Part shown: piece after piece, positions 1-13,699 of the stretch
Position numbering within the stretch: the stretch's first letter is position 1
Layout: each line of letters starts with the position of its first letter
NCBI RefSeq assembly: GCF_042242105.1
Contig: NC_092016.1
Span: 27,828,501-27,892,500 of the forward strand
Origin: Pempheris klunzingeri
Taxonomy: Eukaryota; Chordata; Actinopteri; Acropomatiformes; Pempheridae
Reading direction: 5' to 3'
DNA length: 64,000 bases
Notes under the pieces: generated by a model
The model's database searches: none
Told to the model about the DNA's origin: nothing
The model's input: the letters and a program-made list of their open reading frames with translations, nothing else
Translations under genes and position numbers: made by a program

Positions 1-785
1 ATAATTCTGGCTTGATTTTCTGAATTTTGAACTCATGTTTTTAGAATACAGATTTAAACTCTGAGATTAATTTTTGACTGAGTTGTTGTTTCATGGATTT
101 AGGGCTGGCAATGCTGGTCTGTCTGTCACCACTTTTGTACACACTGAAGTATCTCAACTATTGGGTGGCTTGCCATGAAATTACCTCTACTATTTAAGAA
201 CTAAGAACTACCATCATTTAGAACCACCATAATAATAATAATGATAACTTTAATCATATAGCACTTTTCTATGTTTCAATGTTACAAAGTTCTTTACAAA
301 ACAAAGTAAACCCAGACAAGACGGTTCAAATTAGACCAGAAAGTCAACATTGTCGCTTCCCCTGTGATGAAGTGGCACTAGAGGAGAAGTCCTCTAGTGC
401 ATCAACTGTGACACACATGGAGCACACAGGTTTCTCAAAGTTATGCGTGGAAGGGCAGTGACTTTCTAATTTCACTTTCATTGTTAAATATTGGCTGTCA
501 AAGTTTGCAGTGTTGCATCAAAGTAGTTGCAGTGCCATTTACTCGTGTATCAAGCGCCAAACAGCAAATATGTCTGACACACGCTGAGCAGAGGAAATCG
601 AAGGGAATACACCTGCATGCCATCGAACACAGAAGAGGATGCATGGGAGAATATCGGAAAAGATATTAGAACCTATGGCTTTCAACTCTACATCTAAAAT
701 ATTGTTTCACTTGGTCCTAATTCTTTTCTGTACTCTTTCAACACAGAGATATATGCACAGCACTTTCTGTATCTGTGGCCCTCAC
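1..785. other. has3 intron, no further exon seen
   Basis: AT-rich sequence with no has3-like exon on the minus strand, so the next exon must lie to the left of the window. About 215-320 resembles the terminal part of a common fish interspersed repeat (an ATA-rich stretch followed by ATAGCACTTTTCT and TACAAAGTTCTTTACAAAAC), similar to sequence near 23690-23770. Confidence 0.5.
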
Positions 786-1336
786 CTGCACATAATCCAC
801 GCTGTCCCCCAGTGCTTTAAAGGCAGTGTACATCACCTCTCTTTTCCCACCCCACTCCTGCATGACACAGGAGTAGCGGCAGCTTCTGACAAGTCGAGCC
901 ACTCTTGCTGCTTCCTCCATGTGCACTGTTCTTCTCCCACCACCTCCAACACCTCCTCCTCCACTCCCATCACTGTGGTAGTTCCCCTTCCACACCATAC
1001 TGCCAGCCTGGTCAGCTCCACCCATCACCTCCTGGAAAATGTCCATCATATATCGGTCCTCGGGCCGGTTGCCGTCCACCACCAGCACCACCTTTAGGCC
1101 GGGGAATGAGATTCTGCGGATGCTGCGCAGGCACTTCCTCAGGTAGTCAGGGTCCTCCTGGAAGGCGGCGATGCAGAGGGCCACGGAACGACGGAGGTGC
1201 TGAGGCCGGGCGGGGCTTCTCATCCGCCGATGCTCCAGGAAAGCGAAAAGGCTCTGAAGGAAGAGGTGGAGGGAGAGGAAAGCACCATAGAGGCCGAAGG
1301 AGAGGTGGTGCTGTTCAGTGTGGATGAACTGGTAGC
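786..1336 (-). CDS. has3: has3 coding exon 2 (helix 2 and start of catalytic domain)
   Basis: 551 bases after an AG acceptor at 1338-1337, ending on a codon boundary before GTGAGG. It carries the UDP-sugar-binding VVDGN motif and [17 protein letters not shown]. Confidence 0.92.
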
Positions 1337-1542
1337 CTTTATTAAAAAAAACACACACAATGGAAACAAGTTTTAAAAAAACACGATCACTTTGTTTTTT
1401 TGTGTCAGGTGCATGTGTCTCTATGTGTGTATCATTGAAGTTCACAACCTGTGACGTAGGCCAGCAGGATGGTGAAGAGGACCACCGCAGCAAAAAGGGT
1501 GGTGACCACGATGTTCAGCGCATTCTTGCAGCGAGAGGGCAT
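786..1542 (-). CDS. has3: Hyaluronan synthase 3, 5' part (two coding exons; gene continues off the left edge)
   Basis: Membrane-bound family 2 glycosyltransferase that polymerises UDP-GlcNAc and UDP-GlcA into hyaluronan at the plasma membrane. Coding exon 1 (1542-1449) starts [10 protein letters not shown] and encodes membrane helix 1, ending AYVT plus one base. Exon 2 (1336-786) resumes GYQFIHTEQ, encodes helix 2 ([15 protein letters not shown]) and the start of the cytoplasmic catalytic domain, with [20 protein letters not shown], the VVDGN motif and [20 protein letters not shown]. It stops after DYVQ at a GT donor. The exon junction (phase 1) and the N-terminal layout match vertebrate HAS proteins. 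HAS3 rather than HAS1 or HAS2 is inferred from sequence and from tango6 lying next door in the same orientation. The remaining catalytic part and later helices are outside the window. An unusual Gly-rich insert sits near [15 protein letters not shown]. Confidence 0.93.
1449..1542 (-). CDS. has3: has3 coding exon 1 (start codon, first membrane helix)
   Basis: 31 codons plus one base, from ATG at 1542-1540 to a GT donor at 1448-1447. The helix is [20 protein letters not shown]. The donor (GTTGTG) is weak, but the phase-1 join to the next exon restores the family-conserved AYVTGYQF. Confidence 0.88.
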
Positions 1543-3774
1543 CTGGAGGTGGAGGAGGTGGATGTGACAATCAGGGGGTTAAAGTGGGTTTACTGGAGTA
1601 AAATTAATTGTAATGTTTCTGAGCATTGCACATCATTTGCTTCTTAAATACATGTATAGAAGAACACAGATGAGGAGCTTCAGCATGTTCTTCAGCACAT
1701 GAAAGAGGCAGCATCAACACAGGTGACGTCAGGGGAGCCAGAGCGGGGCCTCTGCACTCTGGAGTCCTACTGAAGGCTCCGACAGAGAGAGAGCCTGTAG
1801 CTCCTCATTAGTTGACCCAAGTGCCATTTCCTGTTTTTTCCCCCTGTAAAACCTCTCAGCCATCAGAAGCTGAAAATACACCAGCATAAGTTACTGACAT
1901 CATGGTGGAGACACAGTGCCGGAAACTTCTACTTCTAGTATTACTATTACTACTAAGCTCCTGCTGCAATTAGTAGTACTACTCCAACAGCTAATATGAT
2001 AATAATAATAATAGAAACACTGTTACTGCTACAGCTGCTCCTTATTAGCATTACTACTACTGTTGTTGATGCTATTAGTACTACTATTACACCACTAAAC
2101 CTTCTGCTATTACCATTAGTGTGGCTGCTGTAGTAATACCACTAAACTGACTACTACTAATGCTTCCACTGCTAGTACTGTTGCTGCTGCTGTAGCTGTA
2201 AGAAACACTGCTACTGAACCGTTACTGCTAATATTATCACTGTCACTACTACTGTCTCCGCATCTGCCACATCTTTAAGAACCTACATTGAAGACCAACA
2301 GCCTGTCAGTTCTTCTCTCTTTCATCCTCCTACTGCCTTCCTCTCCCCTCACCCCTCCTCCCATCAGCCCCTTTGGCGCTCCCTTGTTCGCTCTCTCTGA
2401 GTTAATAGCTCTAATTAAAGGCCAGCTGAGGTTTGGCCAGCACTCAGGACCAGTCAGAACGAAGGAACAATTCTGTCCTTTCATTCATGAAATTACCTCT
2501 TTCCCCCACCCCACCTGGCCAGGCCCATGCAGACAGACTGATATTTATATTATTATATTCAGCTCTGTGGAACACACAGGCACAGACAGGTTTATCTGCC
2601 TCTCTTGGTAAATGTACAGATTTACATCCTGCTAGTGAATCACACTTTCTCAGCAGATCTCCTTCTACATGGAAGGCAGGCTTTCCAGGAGAATCTGTCT
2701 GTGTGATACTCAGGTACTGACAGAAAGGGGACTTCTGTAAATCGAAGTTTTGGGACACATTCTCCAGCATTGTTTTTTATGTGTAACCTCTATCATGTAG
2801 ATGTTCTTTAGGCTCATCTCTAAACTAGAACTTTCCACTGACAGTTCTATTTTCTCAAAAATCTCAATCCTCTCCTTTCTCTCTTATGTATTTGTTATTC
2901 TGGTAATATTGGTATTATAGTTAATAACATTGTTGCACTCAGTTTCATTCTGAATAAGAGTCAGTCAGTCAGTTGATGATTTGAAAAAAAAAACATACAC
3001 ATTAAGTAAAATATGAAACCTAAAATGTTCAGGAGGTTCTGTGCAATCTTCAGAGGTTTGGGACAACAAATGGTTTACTCAAATAAGAATTGGTTTTATT
3101 ATCTCCTTTACTTTGCTCAGGTTTTAAGATATCTGTCTCTGAGATCTCTGTTTTCACCTCAGTACAAATAAGGTGTCATTTAGTTTGCAATGTTCAAGAC
3201 ATTGAAAATAGTATTTAAAAGATCTCAGAATGTAACAAACACTGTACCCTGAATAATCGACACAACGCACCGTCAACAATAGGGACTATTTCTTTGGCAG
3301 AAAGAGTGCTATAAGGTCATATAGTGTGTCCTTTTGATATGTATATGGATCCCATTTGGCCACTGAAGGCTGCAGAGAAAAGAGGTGCCCAACATGTGAT
3401 CCATGGTGGATTATACCAGCAGGACAAGGCAGCGTGGTTTGAATGCCCTGGGGCCACAGGCCACATAACAAGCAGACAGGAACATCGACTGCTTGATTAG
3501 AGGGTCACAGTCACCAAAGGGGGTTGTTGGTGAGAGGGGAGCTGGGATTAGCCTGGGAAGGGGGGACAGTCGCAATTAGCCCCAAGGTGACATCTGCTGG
3601 GCTTTCCTGACTGCAGCAAAATAGCAACTTGGTGTTTTACAGGATGAATGTTGGATTCTCAAATATGACTGTTGATTGCCATGCACTACAAGGAAAAGTG
3701 TACTGTCCACCTGTCTCTTTCCAATAAAAGTGATCAAAACTAAAGGTTTCTTATATATATGCTAACTAAGAGAA
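1543..3774. other. Upstream flank of has3 coding start, low-complexity tract inside
   Basis: No coding exon recognised. From about 1925 to 2270 the sequence is a degenerate trinucleotide-like tract dominated by ACT/CTA and CTG steps, such as TACTACTACTGTTG. It could hold non-coding has3 5' exons or a promoter, but I cannot place one from sequence alone. Confidence 0.45.
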
Positions 3775-4390
3775 GAGAAGAGACCATATTTCTCCTGTAC
3801 TGGCTTCTCTTCATTGGCTTCCAGTAAAATCTAGAATAGAGTTTAAAATCCTTCTCCTCACCTACAAGGTTCTTAATGTTCAGGCTCCATCATATCTTAA
3901 AGAGCTCATAGTACCGTACTACCCCACTAGAGCACTGTGCTCCCAGACTGCAGGTCTACTGGTGGTTCCTAAAGTCCTCTAAAGTAGTGATGGAGCCAGA
4001 GCTTTCAGCTATCAGGCTCCTCTCCTGTGGAACCTCCTTCCAGTTTGGGTTCGGGGGGCAGACACCCTCTCTACATTTAAGAGTAGACTAAAAACCTTCC
4101 TTTGTGATAAAGCCTATAGTTCAGGTCTGGATCAGGCCTTGGACCAGCCCCTAGTTATGCTGCTATAGGCTCAGACTGCCGGGGGACTCCCATGATGCAC
4201 TGGGCTCCTCTCTCCTCCTCTTCCTCTCCATCTCTATGCTTCATGTCCCTTCAATGTCTGTTACTAACTTGGCTTCTTCCCTGGAACATTTCATATATTC
4301 ATTATTGCCATATTGCTGATTATTGGTTGGTTGGTTGGTTGAATGAATTCCTCTGATCAGCACAGTGAGGCAGAATTGAATAAATGGTAA
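3775..4390 (+). mobile_element. LINE 3' relic (end of reverse-transcriptase ORF plus 3' UTR)
   Basis: Conceptual translation resembles the C-terminal tail of fish non-LTR retrotransposon ORF2, with interruptions: LPVKSRIEFKILLLTYKVLN, APSYLKELIVPYYPTRAL and a KNLPL-type end. The region after about 4140 (TATGCTGCTATAGGCTCAGA) and the TTGG repeat at 4324-4341 look like its 3' UTR and tail. Frameshifts and stops show it is dead. Confidence 0.75.
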
Positions 4391-5536
4391 ATAATGCTGT
4401 CTGGAGGCACAATCTAGCTTGTGTCTGACTTCAGAAAGGATGTGTTTTGTCTATGTCAATGGGGACAATGGCAGTAACTTCAACGTCCCACATTGCACTG
4501 GACAGCTGCCGCGCTAGTCAAGACCTGTACTGTTCAGCCCCCCCTAAAATAAATGGCTAAGGAAAAGTGGACTTTGAACACAGACTCTCAGCAGAGTTTT
4601 ACCTGTTTGTCTATTGGAGGTGAACCTGTGTGTCCTGTTTGTGGAGCTGATGTGGCCGTAATTAAAGAATATAAATATAAGACGACACTATGAGACAAAA
4701 CATGAGGATAAGTACAAAAAAGAAAAAAAGAATTAAAAATTGTATTGAGGAAAAGTTGTTGGAGTTTGGCTGTTTAAATTCATATTTCTGAATAAAATAT
4801 ATATTATTATATAATATACTATAATAGAATAGTCACTTTTAGACTCGTGACTTAGACTGTGTTTTAAATTTTGGCCCCTTCTTTGATTGAGTTTGACCCC
4901 CCTGCTCTACAGAAACCAAACCTCATGAAATGATACATCAGCAAAATTGTGAAAGATTAAATGTAAAAAAAAAATCCCTCTGGAAAAACACTGTCAGTGT
5001 GGTAAACATGAAATATCTACCAGTTTTACAGAACTCACAGTGTAATAGTAAGTAAAACCTGAAGCTGAATGACTTTGTAGAGATACTGACCACATTCACC
5101 TGGCCTGTGTACATGTGGTCCAAGTCTATGTCCAGGGCCAGAGTGGGATCCATGTATGTCAGAAAAGCTTCTTAATTTCATATTACGCAGGTTCAAAAAA
5201 AGCCAAGGAAAAAAAAGGTATAGGAAGAAATCAATCCAGAGGTCATTAGCACCAGGTAAAAGTCATGTGGCCCAGGCATGGCAGTGTCACATGACAAGGA
5301 TTTTCTGCATCTGGGCCATCTGACTTAGTGGGCTGGGAGTCCAGGTGAGGAAGTGGGGAGTTGTTACTGAATGATGGTTTTGGCGTTGGGACAGGGACTT
5401 TTACCCAGCTGAGGTAGAAGGGGGAAGGGAGGGGTAGAGAAAATTGTTTGGTTGAAGCGTGAGAAAGAGGGAGGGAAGTTAGGGAACAGGACATGAAGGA
5501 GACAGACAGTGTTATTGAACAGTAACATGCACTCAG

Positions 5537-5674
5537 CACACTCAGTACCTTAGGAAGCACACTCAGTACCTTAGGAAGCTCACTCAGTACCTTAGGAAGC
5601 ACACTCAGTACCTTAGGAAGCTCACTCAGTACCTTAGGAAGCACACTCAGTACCTTAGGAAGCACACTCAGTAC
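5537..5674. repeat. 21-bp minisatellite, six full copies plus a partial seventh
   Basis: The unit begins CACACTCAGTACCTTAGG and is 21 bp long. Full copies start at 5537, 5558, 5579, 5600, 5621 and 5642; a 12-base partial copy starts at 5663. Two variants occur, differing at the second base (CACACTC or CTCACTC), in the order A A B A B A A. The period is a multiple of three, so a spurious open frame runs through it on the minus strand. Confidence 0.97.
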
Positions 5675-7783
5675 ATCATCTCACATCCTGGGATATTTGC
5701 TGTGATTCATTGTAGTGCTGTTTGTACTTTACAAATGTAAAACTGCATTGTTTTGAGAGAACCAAAACAGTAAAGCTGCAGTTCCAAAGCTGGAAGACAA
5801 CAACAAACTGAAATAAGGGGAAGTGCATTATTGGTGATAAGTCTCTGCAGGCCAGCTTGGTTACAAATAGTCTCCATCAAGTCTTTTATCCACACTTTAT
5901 TTCACATGTTTGTTATGTATTACCTTCTTTAGACTTTATTAAACCTATTTTTATTGAAGTGAAAATATGTTAAATACATTAAATTTCATTTAGAAATATA
6001 TCTAAAAGAAATAGAATTTGATTTAAAAACCAATTTGATCATTTTCACTCATCATTACTGAGTGGCCTACGTGCACCTGTCTGTGTACAGGTGTCCAGAG
6101 CTCACATTTAACGCAGAGGAGTTTATTGTCTCTTTAGAGGTATGCTCAGTGGGAAGGTAGGGGGTTGGTGAGCACCCAAGAAGGGAATTATGATGTCTGA
6201 GTGTCCAGGTGAACAGACTGAGGGGAGGACAGACTCTGCAGGATCATTTTCCCTGCATGAACAAACTTCAATATGTGATGAATCACAACAGCTCCCAACA
6301 GCCTGAACATCTGCTAATGTGAGTTCTGTCATCAACAGTATCAGTCTGGGTCGTGGCTGGACAGTGCTGTTATGATATGATAATCAACTGTTAATGTGTG
6401 AAACGTGGTTAAACAGAATCATTTGCCAGTAGAGGGCTCTCTCAGTGCCTCCCTCTGAGGAGTGTGGTCTGTCTGATGGCGAGTCATTTCACACTACCTG
6501 CTGCTGAAATGGGCCTAAAGTAGCCTGTGGCCATCCATTCATATTTGGTGGGGAGCAGCTCAGTTTAACAGTCCTTTAACATGTGATACAGAGTTATCCA
6601 CCTTGAACCACCTAAAGGCATACATCTCAATATTCATCATAGGTCCTAAATACGGCGAGGCCAATATAATTCAGTCTGTGTTAAACTGAGAGTAAAACAT
6701 CTGGTCATGAAATTAGCTGTATTATCCTCCAGCACCACCCAGACCCACTACTGGCCAGACTATTAGAACAGAACATTAGTCAACATGTGTCCTCTTTTGT
6801 TCAAAATATTTGTACTGGGTGTAGAATGAAGAAGGCCACCACTAGGAGCCCTTGATGTGGCTCTTGACGTTTGAGTGAGACTAATGAATCACAGTTGATG
6901 TGTTCAGCATGATAGGAAACTGGGATAGGACACAGAGCAAGATTAACATGAATTTAGAGTCAAGGGCGAATGATAAAGTCAAAAATATCTGTCTCTTTAG
7001 CTGCCAAATGCTCCATTATGTTCACCTGCTAGTTGTCATCTTTGTCTGTGTGCTGATTTGTGTTGGGTGAATAGTGTTTATCAGAGCTTTTCCTCTCAAC
7101 AGCTGTCTGCTGCTGGGCACAATGTGAATGAGAGTGATGAGACTGAAAAAACAAAGCTGCAGGCCTATATAGTTTTATGGCTAAACCACTTTATAAAAGT
7201 AGCTAACATTAGCCACCAGAAGCTACTGGTCATACCAGACCAAGTAAAGCTGCAGCAGCTTGACCCCTTGAGTGTCCTGCAAAGAGCAAAAGGTGTATTT
7301 TATTTCTTATGAATTAAATTTTTCATTTGAAAGAGCAAGAAAAGTTATAGTGCTGCTTTAATTGCATTACTTGTAGTTCATTATCTCATGATACCTGTCG
7401 GCTGAATGGTATCACTTAACTGCCCTCTTGACTGGATGAGAATGCATTGTGGATCTGCTTCACACGAGGTCTCTCTGTATACAAGTACCCTGTCAAATAC
7501 CGGCAGACTTTGTATAAAAAGCCACCACAGCAGACAGGTCTGGCGTGGCGATGATGCCATGGAAAATCAAACAAGCCAGCGTTTTCGTTGGAGTCTCCAG
7601 AAGCCTTCAGTGTTCCTGTAACTGTTTCCTAACGGTCGCTGTCTGCCTCCACAGTGGGGAAAAGCAGCACGTACATACGCACACACCAAGTCCTTAAACA
7701 ACTTCAAGAATAAAAGAGCAGCACTTCTAAATCTCCTTAGTCCCGTTCAAGTCGTTAGTTGACTGACTCATTCACTCACACAT

Positions 7784-7818
<35 letters not shown>

Positions 7819-10800
7819 AAGGCAGGAAAAAATATTTTCTCTACCTCATATAGCAAACACATTCACCACAGTGCCAACATACTCAACTCTTTGTCTGACA
7901 TTATATGGCTCAGCTTTACTGTTGCTTATTCCAGTTTTTCACAAACTTTCCACATACTTTTAGTGTCTGTAGAACATGTTTGTTCTCACCTGTGAATAAT
8001 CTAATTCATTCAACCTTCACATCTGCCCAGCAAACCTGAGGCATCACTCATATCAGACCTTAGCGTAGATAATCTGGTGAATCTCTTCATCCTAAACCCA
8101 AGTTTAAATGCTAACTACCTCTTAGAGGAATGGAGGACTAGCCAAAGACTGATTTATGTTATCTGCCTGTCCTAGTGGGGGCACTACAACATAGTCTCTT
8201 AATGCAAAACATTATCAAAGACCTTACCTTCCTGATCCAGTGGACCCTGTGTCTTCGTCTCCCCCCAAGGACTCCCCCCAGATCTCCGTCCGCTTGGTCC
8301 GTCCGTCAAGCTGGGACGTCCAGCCCTCTCCTCTCCTCTGCACAGCACTCTCCTTGTTCTGTCCCCCTCCTTCCACCAGCTCACACTACATCTCTATTCC
8401 AGCTTACCCACTTAATTCAGGAGATCCCACATCCAAAAATACAGCAGGCAGCTTAGACCACTACCCTCTCTGACCCAGCCTCCCTGCTGCCTGCTCCTCC
8501 TCCTCTACCACCTCCTCCCTCTATCTTCCAGGACTGTCCCAGGGCATGAAGCCCCCCAGCTGAGATGTGATCAGAGGTGCTCAGCCAGCAGCTGATGCTG
8601 GTGCAGTCTTACATCTGTAGATCACAAGTTGGGGGCAGCAGCTACTCTGTTCTGTGCCTCTGGTGCTCTCCATTCTGGCTCCTGATTACCACGATGAGCA
8701 TGGGGCCGAAGTGATGACGATTGCGAAGATTGAGGGCAAAATTGGAAAGCTCATCCTTGGTATTGTCCTCAAGTCTTTGCTCCCTGCTATGAATCATCCC
8801 AAGGTTTCCTCACCTCCTCTTCCTCTGTCCTGCGCTGCAGTATAAACTCGTCTCCCCTGTTTGCAGCAGAGCCCAAATCCTTCTCCCCCTCTCTTCCTCT
8901 GTCACACTGTCCCTCCTGGTTGGCTGGCTGGCAGACCGACACTACTGAGCGCTACTCCACAGCTCCTCTCTCTGTCTCCTTTAATCCCCCCCACCCTCCT
9001 TGCCTCTCCCCTCCCTGGACACCCCAGCTAGCTCTTTAACTCTCTGCAATGCAGCCAGCAGCCTCCAACAAGCCTGTGGACTGTTTGACCGGAGCCCCCT
9101 CTCCTCTCCACCTCTCCGCCTCACTCAAAGCATCCTTTATGAGCCTATTTATCTACCCTCCCTCCCTCTCCTCTTCTGCTCTGAGAGGAGCTGCTGACGT
9201 CCTGCAGGTTCCACAACCGTGGCTGGGTTGGCAGCCTGAGACAAACTGCAGTACGCCCCTGAGAATCAATACACAGCTGCCAAAGCCACTCAAACACATT
9301 TCATTTAAGCCAGGTTATAGAATGCACATCACCTAAAACAAATTCTGAGGAAATAAGGCCAAATTTTCTCACTACTCTACATTTATACTCTTTCTTCCAC
9401 TCCTCTCTACATTATCCTCTCTGGCTGACTGTGACACATGGTGAAAAAGAGTAATTACTGTAATAGACCTCTCATGGCTTCAGCAGTCAAAGAGACTGAG
9501 GCTTCAGCATTCCCTCCGTCCCTCTCTCTCAGCAGGAAAAAAGAGGGCAAAACTAACCACGGATGACCACAGTACAGGTGTCAGGCCAGACTATCAAAGA
9601 TACAAACACTCACTTAGCAGGTAACCATGGTTGAAAATGGAAAAAAAATGGCCTTAAAGGAGTTCTCTACTTCACTGAGTTAATACTGCATTCTCTAATA
9701 GTTGTATTAAAAAAAGAATGGTCAAAATCAAAGCAGCACAGATGAGAGAGATGTCCTTGGTTTTAGCCCTTAAGATCACACTTCCCATTATGCAACTTGA
9801 CAGTACCATCGCTCAAGCGGTGTATCTACAGAAATACACTTCTACACAGCTAATTGGTTGATCCCACATCCTGTCCAGAGGTTTTCTCTTCAGAATTAAA
9901 GCAAACACCTCAGCATAGTACTGCCACAAGCTGAACAAAGTAAACTCAATTCTTCTTCATGGATCCTAGTATGGTTGCCCAGCTTGTCATTGGCCCTTTC
10001 CTAATCCAAATTCTTTTGTGTTCAAACATGGGAAGGCAGAACCAGCGTCCACTGCCTTTAACTAGACCTCTCCATGTCCGTTAGCAGATAAGGCTGATGG
10101 GTCAGAGAGCCTCGTATGAGGGACTGCATCGATTTAATGCAGTTTGAATTGGTTTTTTAATTGCTGCTCATTGTTTGATTTGTGCTTCTTCTGTTCTTGC
10201 AGCTCCTGACTTGACAAACTGTTTATGATACAGGTGGATGTGAGTCCAGCAGGTGCTGGGGCTGCCCCTTACACAGAAAATGGAGGGGAGTACTGAACAT
10301 CCTGTCTGCTTCTTCTTGCATAGATTGATTGATAGAATTATTCAGTTGTTATATACAGTAATTAACTTGTGTTTCTAAAATGCTTAAATTGTCTTTTCAT
10401 AGAAGCTTACTGTACCTAATACCTAAGTTATGGATATTTGTTGTCTTATTTTCAAATGCTTGTACACAGCATGCCAGAAATGAAAAGCTAGTGTTCAAAC
10501 CATAGATATTGTATAAAGCATCTGCTTCTGCAACAAATGCAGCTTAAAAGCTATATTGAAACAGCTGATGAGGATTTTTGAATGAACAACAGTAGCTGAT
10601 TTACTGTAAGTTTTATAAAATAGACTGAGCACAGCTGATTCCAATTTCAAGCAGAGACATAGTCGGGTGTCAACATTCTTTCAGTTACTTGGACATATAC
10701 AGGAAATAAATGGAATTTTCGGACTGATTTTGTCCAGTTTAGATGCAGAATAGCACACAGGAGCAGTGAGAGAAATGATGACAACAGGGAGAGATGACAT

Positions 10801-13693
10801 ACGACGACATGACGTGGATGAGAAGATGTGACCAAATGCTGATAATCATACACTGTAAATTGTAAGCAATGACTTAAAAAAGCTAGGAAACCGATTTCCC
10901 CATATTTCCAAGTAGATCTTTATTTTTAAGTAGTTAAAGCTGAACTCGTGTCATGGCAGTGAACTTGAGTACACGGAACTCAAATGTTGAATAAACAGTG
11001 CTTCTAAAAAGTTCTCCTGTTACTATAACTATTCCTATCTTTAAAATAAAGTTATCCCTGGAGCTCTGGGGGCTGTCTCATAACAGCAACAAGAATGTAA
11101 CACAACACACACAACCCAAGTTTACTTACCATACATCCATTGTCTCAAAGCATGCTGGGAAGCTCCGCTGGGTCTTGCTGATACTTTTATTTAACGGTTA
11201 CTTAACCTTTTAACCTTCTGCTCAGCCATGTGGTAGAGCACATTTTGACTCACTATATCTTATTGAAAACATGTTTTACTTACGACATCTCAACCGTTTG
11301 GTAGAGGCCAATATTTCAAAAAATGTGGGGTCTGTTCATAAAAAAACATAGATTTTTGTAATTAGTGCCCCAAGGAAATAAAATATATAAAGAATACATT
11401 TTTTCACTGCTTTTTTCTTGGTGAGGAGGTTAAAGGGTAAAGCTGATACGTTTATTTCCTTTCCACATCTTGAAGTTTAATTCATTAGTAAGAAGAAATT
11501 GTTGGTATTTAACGAACAAAATGTGGTTTTTAGCAGAAAATACATTGTGTGACACAGGTGTGCCTCTGACAACCGTCTGGTGCTACGGTCATCCAAAGCT
11601 GGATGCCGCCCACCCCCACCCAAACAAAACTTATTCTGGTGTCGCTGACTATGAATTTGCATCTTTACATTTCACATAGTCATCTGGGGATTCAGGGTGC
11701 TAATACTGCGAAACCAAAAGCACTGACTGTAGGTTTAAAGCTTCTAGTTTTGATGTTTCTCCCCATTCAAAGAACAGTTGATTTATATGAATTCAGAAAG
11801 ATAGTGGAAACAAACCGCAGTATAAGGATAGATTTACTATTCTTCCAAGTCTGTCCTTAAACAAGTCAGGCGTCCATGTGTACATAGAACCAGGTGTCGC
11901 TGTAATCATTTCTCCTCACCATTGAGAGATCAGTTCAAATACAGTTGTCCTTAATTCAACAGAAATTCACTATGCAACATGCAAATGACGCATTAGACTT
12001 TGGCAGACATATCTTCCTGACCCTGTTAAAAACCTCTCAGCGGGTTATTTGAGGACCGGTGACCGCTGACAGGAAAATACAGAACCTCCAGAGTAAACAC
12101 AGGTGTGACTTAAAGCCATAGTTTGCTGTGGAAAGGCCTAAATCTGCCACCATGATGAAAGAGCCTGCGTCGCTACACCGCCTGCCAGAGAGACACCTTG
12201 ACTCCGTATTGGGGGGAAACATCCATGGATTGCAAACAAGGCTGAAGCTCCTTATGTTTGCTGGCTGTATGTTCACACAGAGAGGCAGAGAGGGTCACGC
12301 CTCATACAACAGCCTACTAGATGAAACAAAAAGAGGAATGTCTCATTGCTGGTCATTTGACCTTGTTCACATGGAGTAGTCTCACAGTTATCCAGTCTCA
12401 ACTTGACCTAAGTGTTGTGTCAAAGAAGAAATAAAGAGGAAATTGTTTGCTTGCTAACATGTTTTCAAAGACGTAAAGATGGAACCCCATCTTTCAAGTC
12501 TGAGTTTAGTTTAGTTGTAGACAACCGGAGTAACTACACCGTCAGATTTAGTGTAACAGCTTGTTAAACCCTAGACTTTGTTCTGTACTTGACTCAAAGA
12601 GATAGAACATCGCTTCACCTACAGTGGAATGTTTTCCCACATGCATCTCAGTAACTATCATGTCTCCTTGACTGCCTCATCCCAATCATAAACCGTTTTA
12701 TTTAGAAATTCCCTCTTTATTTCTCAGCACAGCACTACTCAGATGTAGCATTCTCATTTTCTTGCATCCCATAGTTCACTTACTGACCCAGCTAAACATC
12801 CTGACAGCACTTAAACTGCCACAGTCTGAAGTTCCTGGTTTTAAGTTTTGAATAACATTTTTTGAATGAAACTTGCCCACATTACAGATCTATTTCCACT
12901 ATTAGTATAGATCTATTTCAAGTAGAACAGTATTCACAATGACCAGTAAATGGACTTCGACACATAAATCAGCAATTCCTCTTTAAGCTTGAAATCCAAC
13001 CAAAATATGAGTTTTTTGGTTTTGTACGTCTCACACAAGGCAGAAACATTCTGAAAGATCTGTGCAACTGTTAACCTTAAACATGTGATATTTGATCTTT
13101 TACTCTGGACATTAGGAGTGAAAATAATTGATTTCAAAAACATGCAGCCTCTGTCCAACATGACGTTAGTGACCAAGTGAGAATAAACACTTTGCACCTG
13201 TAAAAAGAGCAGCGGTGGACTGTTCCATTTTTCTTTTTCTTTGTCACTGGTGTGAAGTGTCCATTCTGTCTTTCTCTTACACCACCTGATTTTCAGCTCT
13301 ACACCTCTGCAGCTGTATCGCTGTTTTAGTTTCTTCTTCTCCTAACATCACCCTGTGGACTGAGCGGTCATCATCCACATCGTCTTGCTAACTGGGTTGA
13401 TTTAGAAAGCTTATTGGCCTCCTCGACTAAACTAATTCTAAACTTACTGTCGCTTTTAACAGCAGCGCGCAGTAACCTTCATTCCTCCTCCACTTCTGTG
13501 ATCATTCCTTTACTGTCAGCATTGAAGGTGTAGTTATTCTTTTGGTTTTGTCCTTGCTGTTGCCATTGTCTGTTAATTTGCCCCTTCCTGCCCTCTCAAT
13601 TCTTTTCCTCCATCCAAGGCTTAAATTTGCCGCTACATACTGGGAAAACAGTGGTGCTTTCAATAGAAACAGTACGTTATGTGCGTTTAAAAC
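5675..13693. other. Long spacer between has3 and the tango6 3' end
   Basis: No exon of a recognisable protein was found on either strand. It contains a short CA microsatellite at about 7786-7816 and a pyrimidine-rich, CpG-poor stretch at about 8240-9200, which could be regulatory or a non-coding exon but has no specific support. Short open frames here look random. Confidence 0.5.
7786..7816. repeat. CA microsatellite
   Basis: Uninterrupted alternating AC for about 30 bases. Confidence 0.9.
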
Positions 13694-13699
13694 TTTATT
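13694..13699 (-). terminator. tango6: tango6 polyadenylation signal (AATAAA)
   Basis: AATAAA on the minus strand, 146 bases downstream of the tango6 stop codon. It is the first canonical signal after the stop. Confidence 0.6.

Noticed and set aside
639-1327. Plus-strand frames opposite has3 exon 2
   Set aside because: Shadows of the GC-rich coding exon on the other strand.
5246-5665. 139-codon minus-strand frame with VLPKVLS repeats
   Set aside because: Produced by the 21-bp minisatellite, whose period keeps any frame open; no start context, splice sites or homologue.
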